NCBI RefSeq assembly: GCF_003762905.1
Contig: NZ_RJKS01000002.1
Coordinates: 356,039-420,038, forward strand
Length of the DNA stretch: 64,000 nucleotides
Direction of reading: 5' to 3'
From: Curtobacterium sp. ZW137
Lineage (GTDB): Bacteria > Actinomycetota > Actinomycetes > Actinomycetales > Microbacteriaceae
Each line of letters starts with the position of its first letter. Position 1 is the stretch's first letter. The notes beneath the pieces were generated by a model, which was not told the origin of the DNA, searched no databases, and worked only from the letters and a program-made list of their open reading frames with translations. Positions 7,698 to 16,890 of this stretch are shown here, in pieces. Position numbers and translations under genes: made by a program.

Positions 7698-8596
7698 AAG
7701 CGGTCCTGGATGCCGCGGAGCCGCGCGATGCGGTCCGGCAGCGGCGGGTGCGTCGAGAAGAGCCGGTCCATCACACCCGGCTTCATCGGGTCCGCGATCC
7801 ACAGGTGCGCCATCGAGGAGTTCTGCGTCCGCATCGGCTGCCCGTAGGCGCCGAGCTTCTCGAGCGCCCGCGCCAGCCCCTCGGGGTGCCGGGTGGTGAG
7901 CGCCCCGGTGGCGTCGGCGAGGTACTCGCGCTGCCGGGACACCGCCGCCTGCACGCCCATCGCGGCGATCGGTGCCACGATCACGGCGACGATCCCGGCG
8001 ATGAGCAGGATCGGGTTCGCGCCGCCGCCGTTGTCGTTGTTCCGGTTCCGCCCGCCGGACAGTCCGCTGAAGATCGAGATGCGCAGGAGCACGTCGGCGA
8101 TGAGCCCGACCGCGACCACCAGCCCGAAGACCATCGTCGACACCCGGATGTCGTAGTTCCGGACGTGTCCGAGTTCGTGCGCCATGACGCCCTCGAGCTC
8201 CTGGTCGTCCATGATCTCGAGCAGCCCGGTCGTCGCGGCCACGACCGCGTGCTCCGGGTCCCGGCCGGTCGCGAAGGCGTTCGGGGACGGATCGCGGATG
8301 ACGAAGACGCGGGGCATCGGCATGCCGGTGGCGATCGCCAGGTTCTCCACCGTCCGCCAGAGCCGCGGCTCGGTGTTCCGGTCGATCTCGATGCCGCCCG
8401 CGATGGCGGTGGCCTGCCGCGCGGCGGTGAAGTACTGCAGCACGGCGTAGCCGAGTGCGACGACGAGGACGATGACGCCGATCGAGACGTTCCCCGCCAG
8501 GTACCCGCCGAGGAACCCGAGCGCGCCGATGATGACCAGGAACACCAGGACGATGACGACGGTGTTGCGCTTGTTCCGCGCGATCGCGCTGTACAT
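7694..8596 (-). CDS. htpX: M48 zinc metalloprotease HtpX
   Basis: A membrane protease for quality control of damaged membrane proteins. Two N-terminal transmembrane helices (about residues 11-33 and 38-55) precede the catalytic domain with HELGH at 140-144. A downstream REYLADA segment supplies the third zinc ligand. Two further hydrophobic segments lie around 155-215, separated by a Gly/Asn-rich loop. Its length of 300 aa is typical. It follows lemA by 22 nt on the same strand, a pairing seen in many bacteria. Its stop overlaps the stop of the convergent glycosylase gene. Confidence 0.93.
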   Translation of the reverse strand: MYSAIARNKRNTVVIVLVFLVIIGALGFLGGYLAGNVSIGVIVLVVALGYAVLQYFTAARQATAIAGGIEIDRNTEPRLWRTVENLAIATGMPMPRVFVIRDPSPNAFATGRDPEHAVVAATTGLLEIMDDQELEGVMAHELGHVRNYDIRVSTMVFGLVVAVGLIADVLLRISIFSGLSGGRNRNNDNGGGANPILLIAGIVAVIVAPIAAMGVQAAVSRQREYLADATGALTTRHPEGLARALEKLGAYGQPMRTQNSSMAHLWIADPMKPGVMDRLFSTHPPLPDRIARLRGIQDRF

Positions 8597-8618
8597 CAGC
8601 GGCTTCCGGGACGGTGGG

Positions 8619-9200
8619 TCAGAACTGGACGCGCGGCGGTTCGGCGATCGCCGAGGGCTCGGCGGTCTCGAAGAAGGACGCTTCGCTGAACCCGCGGCGC
8701 TTGGCGAACGTGGAGTTCGGGAAGACCTTGATCTTCGTGTTGAGCTCGCGGACCCCGCCGTTGTAGAACCGCCGGGCCGACTGGATCTTGTCCTCGGTGT
8801 CGACGAGCTGGGTCTGCAGCTGCAGGAAGTTCTGGCTCGACTGCAGCTGCGGGTAGCCCTCGGCCACGGCGAACACGCTCTTCAGCGCCTTCTGCATGTG
8901 GCCCTCGGCGGCGGAGGCGGCGTCCGCGTCCCCGGCGCTGAGCGTCTCCGCACGGGCCTTCGTGACGTCGGTGAAGACGGCCTTCTCGTGGGTGGCGTAC
9001 CCCTTCACCGTGTCGACGATGGTGGGGATCAGGTCGGCGCGCCGCTTGAGCTGCACCGAGATGTCACTCCATGCTTCGTCCACGCGGACCTTCAGCGTGA
9101 CGAGCGAGTTGTACGTGACCCAGAGGTAGATCCCGACGATCACGAGGACCACGACCACCACGCCGACGACGATCAGGGTCGTGATGAGTCCGGTGTCCAT
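8619..9200 (-). CDS. lemA: LemA family protein
   Basis: A 193-residue membrane-anchored helical protein: a very short N terminus, one transmembrane helix at about 7-29, then the coiled helical LemA domain with VRVDEAWSDISVQLKRR and the RRFYNGGVRELN segment near the C terminus. The precise role is unknown; co-occurrence with HtpX is common. The start is supported by GAGGAG upstream of ATG 9200. The promoter must lie in the 206-bp gap shared with the divergent Ig-like protein gene. Confidence 0.92.
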   Translation of the reverse strand: MDTGLITTLIVVGVVVVVLVIVGIYLWVTYNSLVTLKVRVDEAWSDISVQLKRRADLIPTIVDTVKGYATHEKAVFTDVTKARAETLSAGDADAASAAEGHMQKALKSVFAVAEGYPQLQSSQNFLQLQTQLVDTEDKIQSARRFYNGGVRELNTKIKVFPNSTFAKRRGFSEASFFETAEPSAIAEPPRVQF

Positions 9201-9406
9201 GCGGGAGTGCTCCTCGTCGGGTCGGGTTCGGCCAGGTCAGGCCATCGACGATTCTAACGACGCTGCGTGCACGTGCCGCGCGCGAGCGGTGGTTCACGGG
9301 CGATTCCCCAGGCACGCACACCGGGCGTCCGGACAGGGGCCGGATCGCGCGGATCATCCGCGAGGTGTATTGACCGATGGGCCGTCGTCACGTGGGATGG
9401 AGGGGC

Positions 9407-11773
9407 ATGAACACGCACGGGGACGACGTGGACACCAGGGCAGTCGGGGGCGACGGCCCCGTTCGTCGTGCCCGCGTGGGGGTGCTCGGCGGTCTCACCG
9501 CAGCCCTCGCGGCGGCGCTGCTCGCGCTGAGCGTCGCGCCCGCCGCGGCCGCGACGGGAGCCACCACTGCCGCGGCGGCGAACGGCGCCACCGCCGCCGC
9601 AGTCCCCGCGACGCCGACACCGACACCGGCGCCCACCCAGTCGCTGACCCGCCCGAGCGCCGCACCGACCGGCACCCCGACGTCGACCCCGAGCACCCCG
9701 CCGACCGGCCGACCGCCCGTCGACCCGACGATCGCCGACCCGGGCGACCTCACGAGCGCCACGGGCCGCTTCCACGGCACCGCGACCCCCGCCCACCGGG
9801 TCCGCGTGATCGATCCGAGGGTGACGAGTTCCTCGGTCTGCACGGCGACGACGAGCACCACCGGCGCCTGGTCCTGCTTCGGCCGCGTGCACACCGGCGC
9901 ACAGCAGGTCTTCACGGTGCAGGACGTCTCCGACACCTCGCGCCACACCGCCGACGCTCCGGCTGCCGACGTCGTCGTGCCGCCCACCATCACCACGCGG
10001 GACCCCACCACCGGCACCGTCGTCGGCAGCGGCGACACGGGGACCACCGTGACCGTGTCGGTCTCCGGCTCGCCCGCGGTCCGCACGGCCACGGTCGGGT
10101 CCGACGGCCGCTGGGTCGTGTCCTGGTCGACCGGCGCGGCACCGCACCCGAGCGGCACGGTCACGATGACGGCCACCCAGACCGTCAGCACCGCGCGGGG
10201 CTACCGGTCCGACCTCCGGAGCGCCGCGTCCGCCCCGGTCTCGGTCACGTTCGACCGGACGCCACCGGCAGCGCCTCGGATCACCGCGCCGCGGACCGGA
10301 CAGCGCGTCGCCGACCAGCCGCTCACCGTGCGCGGGACCGGGGAGCCCGCGGCTGCGGTGACGGTCTACGTCGACCGTGCCCCCGTCTGCGGTGCGACCG
10401 TCGGCAGCGACGGCGCGTGGTCGTGCTCGACCCGGGGCGTCCCGCTCGCCGCGGGCGCACGATCGGTCACCGCACTGCAGCACGACGCCGCGGGCAACCA
10501 CTCGGCGTCCTCGACCGCCGTCGTGGTCCGGGTCGTCGGCGCATCCGGCAGCACCCCGGGTGCCACGGCCACCGGTCCGGGCAGCACCGCGTCCGGCAGC
10601 ACGACCCCCGGCGGCCCGACGGCCGGCGGGACGACGCCGGACCCGGGCGGGGACGGCAGCAGCACGGGTGCACCGGGCACGGGCACGGGCGGCTCCGGTG
10701 GTGGCGCGGGCGGGAACGGCTCCGGCGACGGCAGCGCAGGCGCTGGCGCGGGTTCGAGCGGCGGCGCGGGCCACGGCATCGACTGGTCCGGTCCCGCCGG
10801 CGACTGGTCCGTCGCGACGACGTTCGACCAGACCGTCCCCACGATCCAGTCCTCGTTCTCCTGGCGCACCCTGCTGGTCGCCGCGGCCGTCGCAGCGGCG
10901 TTCCTCCTCCTCGTCGCGGGCCCGGTCCGACTCGTCGCCCGGTCGCTCCGCGGCCGCGTGTCCCTGCGACTCGCCTCGTTCACCGGCCGGAACCGTCCGC
11001 GTTCCGAGCGCCGCCGCGGGGACGACTCCCTGCCCGGGTGGGTGTCGGTCGGCATCGCCGTGGTGCTCGCCGCCGTCCTGACCCTGCTCGGGGTCGGCGT
11101 CGAACTCGAGGCGCGCTACGTCCGCCTCGCCATCGCCGTCCTCCTCGGCACCGCGGTGCTCACAGCAGGGGCGGTCCTGGCGACGCGGTGGGCCGCCGGA
11201 GCGGACCGGCACATGGTCGGCTACCGGGTCTCACCGTGGCTCGTGCTCACCGCCCTCGTGGCCTGCGCCGTCACCCGTACGGCGGACCTCTCCCCCGCGG
11301 TCGTGGTCGGCGTGCTGCTCGTCCCGGTCGGCCGGACCGACGTGGACACCGGCGCGATGCGCCTCGGGGCCGGGGTCGCCGCCTGCGCTCGGAGCGCCAC
11401 TTGGCGGTCCGCCGCGCTCCTCGTCCTCGCCGCAGCGGGGTGGGTGCTGCACAGCCTCACGCTCGGCTCCGGGTTGTGGGTCTCGCTCGTGTCGGAGTTC
11501 GCGATCACGCTCTGCGTCGGCGGCCTCGGCTCGTTCGTGGTCACCCTCCTCCCCCTGCCCGGCTCGGCGGGCGGCGCGCTCTGGGCGCACTCGCGGACCC
11601 GGTACGCGTCGATCGCCGCCGTGGGCGTCGCGCTCGGTGCCGCCGTGTACTCCGGCACCGCCGGCACGCACGTCTCCCCCGTCGTGATGGCCGTCGTCGC
11701 CTGCGGGTGCGTCGCCGTCGCGGCCGCCACCTGGGTGTGGGTGCGCGTGCTGGAACCGGACACGCGCGCCTGA
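9407..11773 (+). CDS. Large secreted/membrane protein with Ig-like repeats and polytopic C-terminal half
   Basis: A 788-residue protein of unknown function. It has a long signal sequence with a hydrophobic core at about 25-45 and AxA sites. A Pro/Thr/Ala linker (about 60-110) precedes three bacterial Ig-like repeats, two of which carry a Cys pair around a turn (VCTATTSTTGAWSC and VCGATVGSDGAWSC). A Gly/Ser-rich linker lies at about 360-450. The C-terminal half begins with a helix near 480 and continues with about eight further helices. The start ATG 9407 follows GGAGG. Ig domains outside and many helices inside suggest a cell-envelope adhesin or sensor-like protein, but no family is recognised. 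Confidence 0.8.
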   Translation: MNTHGDDVDTRAVGGDGPVRRARVGVLGGLTAALAAALLALSVAPAAAATGATTAAAANGATAAAVPATPTPTPAPTQSLTRPSAAPTGTPTSTPSTPPTGRPPVDPTIADPGDLTSATGRFHGTATPAHRVRVIDPRVTSSSVCTATTSTTGAWSCFGRVHTGAQQVFTVQDVSDTSRHTADAPAADVVVPPTITTRDPTTGTVVGSGDTGTTVTVSVSGSPAVRTATVGSDGRWVVSWSTGAAPHPSGTVTMTATQTVSTARGYRSDLRSAASAPVSVTFDRTPPAAPRITAPRTGQRVADQPLTVRGTGEPAAAVTVYVDRAPVCGATVGSDGAWSCSTRGVPLAAGARSVTALQHDAAGNHSASSTAVVVRVVGASGSTPGATATGPGSTASGSTTPGGPTAGGTTPDPGGDGSSTGAPGTGTGGSGGGAGGNGSGDGSAGAGAGSSGGAGHGIDWSGPAGDWSVATTFDQTVPTIQSSFSWRTLLVAAAVAAAFLLLVAGPVRLVARSLRGRVSLRLASFTGRNRPRSERRRGDDSLPGWVSVGIAVVLAAVLTLLGVGVELEARYVRLAIAVLLGTAVLTAGAVLATRWAAGADRHMVGYRVSPWLVLTALVACAVTRTADLSPAVVVGVLLVPVGRTDVDTGAMRLGAGVAACARSATWRSAALLVLAAAGWVLHSLTLGSGLWVSLVSEFAITLCVGGLGSFVVTLLPLPGSAGGALWAHSRTRYASIAAVGVALGAAVYSGTAGTHVSPVVMAVVACGCVAVAAATWVWVRVLEPDTRA

Positions 11774-11973
11774 GCCGAACCGCGCCTCCCGACCGGGTGC
11801 ACGTCCGGCAGAGCACCGGACCGGACCGGCCTGGAGGCTCGTCCCACCTCCGCCACGGCGACCCGCGTCGCCGACGCGGCCGGTCTCCGAGCGCGGCGCG
11901 TGCCACCCGGATCGGCGCGCGGATACGCTGACGGACGGTGCGACGGCAGCACCGGACGAGCCAGGGAGCGACG

Positions 11974-13653
11974 ATGACCGAGACCCGATCCGACTACGAC
12001 CCGACCCGCTTCCGCGAGGTCTTCGAGGGCAGCTACACCTACGCCAACGGCTTCGCGCGGAACACGCACCGCTTCGCCGCGCGGCCGGCCCTCCGAGACC
12101 CGGACTCCGACCGGTCGTGGACGTACGCCGAGCTCGGCGACGTGGTCGACCGGGTCGGCGGCTGGCTCGTCCGGCACGGGGTGGAGCGCGGTTCGGTCGT
12201 GATGGTGGAGCTGTTCAACTCCCCCGAGTTCGCGATGCTCTACCTGGCCTGCCACCGGATCGGCGCGGTGTTCTCGCCGACGAACTTCCGGCTCGCACCC
12301 GACGAGGTCGCCTTCATCGTCGACGACTCCGCCCCCGTCGTGCTCGTGTACGACGCGGCACGCGCGGAGGACCTCGCAGCTGCCCGCACCTCGGCGTCGC
12401 ACCGGCCGGCACACGTCGTCGTGGTCGGCTCCGGTGATCCCGCGGTCGGCTCCGACGTCCCGTTCGCCGACCTCCTCGCCGACGAGCCCGTCACTGCCGA
12501 CGAGCTCGCCGCCACCGAGCCGCGCTCCACGTACGACGAGACCACCCGCCTGTACACCTCGGGCACCACGGGACGGCCGAAGCCGGTCCCGCTGCCGAGC
12601 CTGGTGGAGGTGCTCAGCGCGCACGACGTCATCATGCACTTCCCGCTGAGCCCGTTCGACAAGACGCTCAACATGTCGCCGCTGTTCCACCGTGGCGGTC
12701 TGTACTCGGGCGGTCCGAACCCGGTGTTCTACGTCGGCGCCGAGCTCACCACGCTCCGGCACTTCGACCCAGACCGGGTGCTCGACCTCGTCGAGTCCGA
12801 GCGGCTGACCTTCCTGATCGGCGCGCCGCCGAACCTCGTGCAGCTCGCGAACGCGCAGGAGCGCCGACCGCGCGACCTCTCCTCCCTGAACGGCATCGTC
12901 ACGATGGGCGCACCGCTCGACCGGGCAGCGGCGCTCCGCTACCAGGAGCTGCTCTCCCCGCGGATCTTCAACGGCTACGGCACCACCGAGACCTTCTGGA
13001 ACACGTTCCTGCGCCCCGAGGACTTCCCGGACGGTGCCGGCTCGACCGGCCGCGCCTCCACCGACGACGACGTCGCCGTGGTCCGGGTGCACACGGACAA
13101 GCTGGCCGATCCGAGCGACACCGTGCCGAAGGACGGCAGCGAGATCGGCGAGTTCGCGGTGCGCACCGTGAAGTCCGGGTACTCGTACCGGAACCCGGGG
13201 CTCGAGGCGGAGAAGTTCGCGAACGGGTGGTTCTACCCGGGCGACCTCGCGACGTGGGACGAGCACGAGCGCGTGACGATCGTCGGGCGCAAGGACGACA
13301 TGATCATCTCCGGCGGCGAGAACGTGCACCCGGTGCAGGTCGAGGCAGTGCTGCAGGAGCACGCGGGCGTCGCGGACTCCGTGGTGGTCGGGGTGCCCGA
13401 CGACCGCTGGGGCGAGGTGGTCGTGGCGTTCGTGATCCGCGCGGACCAGGGGCTGCCCGCCGACGACGTGGCCGCGGCGGCGGCGCTCGAGGAGTGGACC
13501 GGGACGCACCCGGGGCTCGCGCGGTACAAGCGGCCGCGGCGGTACCGGTTCGTCACCGAGCTGCCGTACAACGCGACGGGCAAGAAGGTGCACTACCTCG
13601 CGAAGGCGACCGCCGCCGAGGACCAGGCCGCCGGCCGCTTCATCGAGCCGTAG
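11974..13653 (+). CDS. AMP-dependent acyl-CoA synthetase/ligase
   Basis: An ANL-superfamily enzyme that activates a carboxylic acid as an acyl-adenylate and transfers it to CoA. The P-loop motif YTSGTTGRPK is at 194-203. YGTTE in the middle, GWFYPGDLATWDEHERVTIVGRKDD, and a C-terminal lysine in NATGKK complete the set. The length (559 aa) suits a medium- or long-chain fatty acid ligase, but the acid cannot be named. ATG 11974 follows GGGAG at a good distance. A GTG at 11938 sits 8 nt after TACGCT and could start a leaderless form 12 residues longer. It is convergent with the exporter gene. Confidence 0.85.
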   Translation: MTETRSDYDPTRFREVFEGSYTYANGFARNTHRFAARPALRDPDSDRSWTYAELGDVVDRVGGWLVRHGVERGSVVMVELFNSPEFAMLYLACHRIGAVFSPTNFRLAPDEVAFIVDDSAPVVLVYDAARAEDLAAARTSASHRPAHVVVVGSGDPAVGSDVPFADLLADEPVTADELAATEPRSTYDETTRLYTSGTTGRPKPVPLPSLVEVLSAHDVIMHFPLSPFDKTLNMSPLFHRGGLYSGGPNPVFYVGAELTTLRHFDPDRVLDLVESERLTFLIGAPPNLVQLANAQERRPRDLSSLNGIVTMGAPLDRAAALRYQELLSPRIFNGYGTTETFWNTFLRPEDFPDGAGSTGRASTDDDVAVVRVHTDKLADPSDTVPKDGSEIGEFAVRTVKSGYSYRNPGLEAEKFANGWFYPGDLATWDEHERVTIVGRKDDMIISGGENVHPVQVEAVLQEHAGVADSVVVGVPDDRWGEVVVAFVIRADQGLPADDVAAAAALEEWTGTHPGLARYKRPRRYRFVTELPYNATGKKVHYLAKATAAEDQAAGRFIEP

Positions 13654-13695
13654 GGGCGCTGGTCGCGCGGCCAGGAGGCGCTCTGGTCGCGCGCG

Positions 13696-15018
13696 TCAGT
13701 GTGTCGGCGTGCGGCGGGCGAAGAGGCCGGGCAGCAGCCCGCCGATCTTCGTGCCCACACACAGGCTCACGAACGTCGCGAGCGGCGTGGCAAGCGACTC
13801 CGGGTCGAACGTGGCGACGGCGACGAGCCCGACCGTGCCCGGCACGAGCAGCAGGAAGGCCGGCAGGAACGACACCGTCGCGGGGATCACCGGCACGAGC
13901 CGCTCGAGCCACCGCGTCGCGACGAACAGCACGGCCGCCGCGATGCCCGTCGCGACGACGCTCCCGACGAGCGGCGCGAGGCCGGACACGAGCGCGTAGG
14001 CCAGCACCATCACCACGATCGACGCGGCCGTGAGCTTCCAGCCGGCGCCGAACACCAGCCCGATCCCGATGGCGAGCACCCCGACGGCGACCCAGGACAG
14101 CCAGTACGGCGGGACGGACTCCCAGCCCGCCAGGTCGTTGCCGACCCCCGCGACCTCCCCCACGAGTGCGGCCGACGTCGGGTCGACGTGCAGGCCGGTG
14201 ACGGCGCTGCCGGCGGCGATCCCGGCTGCCATGAACCCGAGGATGATGAGCCCCTGCATGAGCCGGGCCGACCCGGTCACGATGTCGGCCGCGGTGAGCT
14301 CGAGGAGCGCGTTCGTGATGAGCGCGCCGGGGACGAAGACCGCGACGGGTGCGCAGACGGCGAACAGCGGCACGTGGTCGAACCCGGTGCCGGCGGCCAC
14401 GAGGCCGACGACCGCGGTCGAGACGAAGGCGGCGAGGAACGGGACGACGGCGACGGCCTCGCGGTACCGGCGGAGCAGCAGCCCGATGACGCCGACGACC
14501 GCGCCGACGCCGAGCGCGACGAGGATCGCCCACCACGGGCACCGGAACACGACGGCGAGCCCCGCAGAGGTCAGCGCGTTCCCGAGCACCCACGGCAGCG
14601 GTGCGGGCGGCCGGGTGCCGTCGCGGATCGCCCGGACCCGCGCCGGGATCTCGGCGAGGGCGATCGACCCGCTCTCCAGCCCGAGCACCAGGCGGTTCGC
14701 CCTGGCGGCCTGGCGGAAGGAGAGCTCGACGCCCTCGGCGTTCACGATCGTGGCAGCACCCGTCGAGGTCTCGCTCACGATCACCAGCGCGGGGAGCACC
14801 CCGACCGCGAGTTCCGGGCCGATGCCGGCGGCGTCGCGGGCCTTCTCGAGCGCCGAACGGACGTCGGTGACCGAGCTGCCGGCGTCGAGGAGCAGGGTGC
14901 CGAGCGTGCCGAGGAGCATCCCGACCGGGACGGTCTCGCCGTCGACGACCTCGACGTGCGCCTCTGGCTGCCGGAGGACTCCACGGAGGTTCGCGATCGC
15001 ACTGCCGAATCCCACCAC
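13696..15018 (-). CDS. thrE: Threonine/serine exporter, ThrE family
   Basis: A 440-residue ThrE-type carrier. The N-terminal soluble DUF1212-like domain has LLLDAGSSVTDV at about 42-53 and the SETSTGAATIVNAEGVELSF strand pair. About ten transmembrane helices follow (two five-helix sets), with an aromatic FRCPWWAIL turn in the middle and the C-terminal VPGxVGLV helix. The single chain combines both halves that are separate subunits in some bacteria. GTG 15018 is 6 nt after a TAGCAT box, so it is probably leaderless. The specific amino acid is not known. Confidence 0.88.
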   Translation of the reverse strand: MVGFGSAIANLRGVLRQPEAHVEVVDGETVPVGMLLGTLGTLLLDAGSSVTDVRSALEKARDAAGIGPELAVGVLPALVIVSETSTGAATIVNAEGVELSFRQAARANRLVLGLESGSIALAEIPARVRAIRDGTRPPAPLPWVLGNALTSAGLAVVFRCPWWAILVALGVGAVVGVIGLLLRRYREAVAVVPFLAAFVSTAVVGLVAAGTGFDHVPLFAVCAPVAVFVPGALITNALLELTAADIVTGSARLMQGLIILGFMAAGIAAGSAVTGLHVDPTSAALVGEVAGVGNDLAGWESVPPYWLSWVAVGVLAIGIGLVFGAGWKLTAASIVVMVLAYALVSGLAPLVGSVVATGIAAAVLFVATRWLERLVPVIPATVSFLPAFLLLVPGTVGLVAVATFDPESLATPLATFVSLCVGTKIGGLLPGLFARRTPTH

Positions 15019-15024
15019 CGGAGC

Positions 15025-15030
15025 ATGCTA
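15025..15030 (-). promoter_or_regulatory. -10 box, probable leaderless promoter of thrE
   Basis: TAGCAT on the minus strand ends 6 nt before the GTG start at 15018. Confidence 0.5.
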
Positions 15031-15063
15031 ACGGTCGCGGGTCACCCCGATGAGCAGGGGCGC

Positions 15064-15345
15064 TCAGCCCGTCGTCTGGACCGCCTGGGTCCGCAGCCGC
15101 ATCTCGGTCGTGAACCCCTCGGTCTCCGGGTGCAGCTCGTCGTCCGGAGCGGACTGCACGAGCACCCCGATCGCCGGCGCGAGGAGGATGCTCGACGTCG
15201 TCGCCATGCCCCACCGGTCGACCGTCGGGACGTGCACGGTGTCGGCCAGACCGGCCTGGGCGAGGGCGGCGGCGTACTCCAGCACGGCGTACGCGGCGTC
15301 GTCCGTGGTGAGCACGGACGCAAGGCCGTAGATGATGTGTTTCAC
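15064..15345 (-). CDS. Small conserved-looking hypothetical protein
   Basis: A 93-residue soluble protein beginning MKHIIYGLASVLTTDD. The GTG start at 15345 follows GGGAGG by about 9 nt. It looks like a compact alpha/beta protein (HVPTVDRWG, then SSILLAPAIGVLVQSAP) with no signal peptide or membrane segment. I do not recognise a family. It is divergent from the desaturase gene, with about 150 bp between them. A longer upstream frame exists, but it lacks coding character and a binding site. Confidence 0.65.
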   Translation of the reverse strand: MKHIIYGLASVLTTDDAAYAVLEYAAALAQAGLADTVHVPTVDRWGMATTSSILLAPAIGVLVQSAPDDELHPETEGFTTEMRLRTQAVQTTG

Positions 15346-15499
15346 GGGCGGGGACCTCCCGGCCCGGAATCGCCACGAGACGGGGGACGACCTCGGCCGA
15401 ACGGTACGCGCACTCCACGGTGCTTGCCCAGGTTCAGCCCATAGGTTTCGGGGAACCGCAGTTGCGGGAACTCTGAGTTCGGCCGAAGGGCTGTTCCTG

Positions 15500-16618
15500 A
15501 TGGAAGCAGCCTCCATGCCGTCTTCATCGACCCTGTACCGACCCACCACCCCGCGTGCTCCGGGCGCCACCTCCGGCACCTCCACGTACAAGGACCTCCT
15601 CGAAGAGGTCCGCTCGGCTGGCCTCCTGGAACGCCGTGTCGGCTTCTACTGGACCGTGTTCGCCGTGCTCGTCGGTCTCGTCGCCGTCTGCTGGGCCGCC
15701 GTCGCCATGCTCGGTGGCTCGTGGTTCCAGCTGATCCCCGCCGCCGTCCTCGGCGCCCTGTTCACCCAGTTCGCGTTCCTGGCGCACGAAGCCGCACACC
15801 GGCAGGTGTTCGCCTCCCGCAAGTGGAACGACCACGCCGGGCGGGTGCTCGGCACCTTCCTCGTGGGGCTCTCCTACACGTGGTGGATGAACAAGCACAA
15901 CCGTCACCACGGCAACCCGAACACCATCGGCAAGGACCCCGACATCGCGCAGGACACGGTGTCCTTCATCGAGGAAGACGCCGCCGAGCGTCGCGGACTG
16001 CTCCGCTACCTCACCCGTGTGCAGGGCTGGGCGTTCTTCCCGCTGCTGACGATGGAAGGCGCGAACCTGCACTTCCTCGGCGTCCGCGCACTCGTCACCG
16101 GCCAGCACATCAAGGGCACCGGGCGTGACCGCATCATCGAGGCCGTCCTGCTCGTCGCACGCTTCGCGCTGTACTTCTGGGCGATCTTCACGCTGATGCC
16201 GCTCGGCGTCGGCTTCGCGTTCCTCGGTGTCCAGCTCGCCGTCTTCGGTGTGATGATGGGCGGCTCGTTCGCGCCGAACCACAAGGGCATGCCGATCATC
16301 GCGGAGGGCGCCCGCATCGACTTCCTCTCCCGCCAGGTCCGCACCTCCCGCAACATCACGGGCGGCATCTGGGCCGACCACCTCTTCGGTGGCCTCAACC
16401 ACCAGGCGGAGCACCACCTCTTCCCGAGCATGGCGCGGCCGAACCTGCGCCTCGCGAAGCCGATGGTGAAGGCGCACTGCGAGAAGCACAACATCCCCTA
16501 CACCGAGGCGAGCCTCGGCAAGTCGTACGGCATCGTCGTCGCCTACCTCAACCGGGTCGGGCTCGCGGCGCGTGACCCGTTCACCTGCCCCATGGTCACG
16601 GGCTACCGCCTGCACTGA
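15500..16618 (+). CDS. Membrane fatty acid desaturase (DesA3-like, three His boxes)
   Basis: A diiron integral-membrane desaturase acting on acyl-CoA or membrane lipid chains. The three histidine boxes are HEAAH (96-100), HNRHH (133-137) and HQAEHH near 305, with four hydrophobic segments around them. NTIGKDPDI after the second box is typical of the actinobacterial DesA3/linoleoyl-CoA-like group. ATG 15500 is 9 nt after GAAGGG; ATG 15515 after GGAAG is an equally fair start (367 aa instead of 372). The gene is followed by an intrinsic terminator. Regiospecificity cannot be read from sequence. Confidence 0.9.
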   Translation: MEAASMPSSSTLYRPTTPRAPGATSGTSTYKDLLEEVRSAGLLERRVGFYWTVFAVLVGLVAVCWAAVAMLGGSWFQLIPAAVLGALFTQFAFLAHEAAHRQVFASRKWNDHAGRVLGTFLVGLSYTWWMNKHNRHHGNPNTIGKDPDIAQDTVSFIEEDAAERRGLLRYLTRVQGWAFFPLLTMEGANLHFLGVRALVTGQHIKGTGRDRIIEAVLLVARFALYFWAIFTLMPLGVGFAFLGVQLAVFGVMMGGSFAPNHKGMPIIAEGARIDFLSRQVRTSRNITGGIWADHLFGGLNHQAEHHLFPSMARPNLRLAKPMVKAHCEKHNIPYTEASLGKSYGIVVAYLNRVGLAARDPFTCPMVTGYRLH

Positions 16619-16646
16619 GGCGCGCACGGAACCACGAGACGGACAC

Positions 16647-16679
16647 AGCACCGCGGGATCCCCGCGGTGCTGTTTCGTT
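16647..16679 (+). terminator. Intrinsic terminator of the desaturase gene
   Basis: The stem AGCACCGCGG/CCGCGGTGCT with a 5-nt loop is followed by GTTTCGTT, 28 nt after the stop. Confidence 0.85.
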
Positions 16680-16691
16680 GCTCGGTATCGG

Positions 16692-16765
16692 TACCCCCGG
16701 AGGGACTCGAACCCTCAGCTCAGCGATTTTAAGTCGCGTGCCTCTACCGATTGGGCCACGGGGGC
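16692..16765 (-). tRNA. tRNA-Leu (anticodon UAA), 74 nt
   Basis: The minus strand folds into a cloverleaf. The acceptor arm is GCCCCCG/CGGGGGT, the anticodon loop CTTAAAA (anticodon at 16729-16731), the T arm GAGGG-TTCGAGT-CCCTC, and the discriminator base A. CCA is not encoded. The variable region is only about 5 nt (GAGCT), not the long arm expected of tRNA-Leu, and the outermost anticodon-stem pair is a C-T mismatch. The UAA anticodon, which reads UUA, is clear. Confidence 0.88.
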
Positions 16766-16837
16766 AGGCTGCAACAGCCTAGCGACCAGCGCACACGCCT
16801 CGAACGGCTCGAACGCGAACGCCTCGAACGCCCCGAA

Positions 16838-16879
16838 CGCCGAAGGGCGGCCACCCGGTGGGGTGACCGCCCTTCGGCG
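16838..16879 (-). terminator. Terminator behind ndh
   Basis: A 13-bp stem (CGCCGAAGGGCGG and its complement) with a 16-nt loop lies just after the ndh stop on the minus strand. Short repeats of CGAACG follow it. Confidence 0.7.
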
Positions 16880-16890
16880 TGAGCGGAGTG

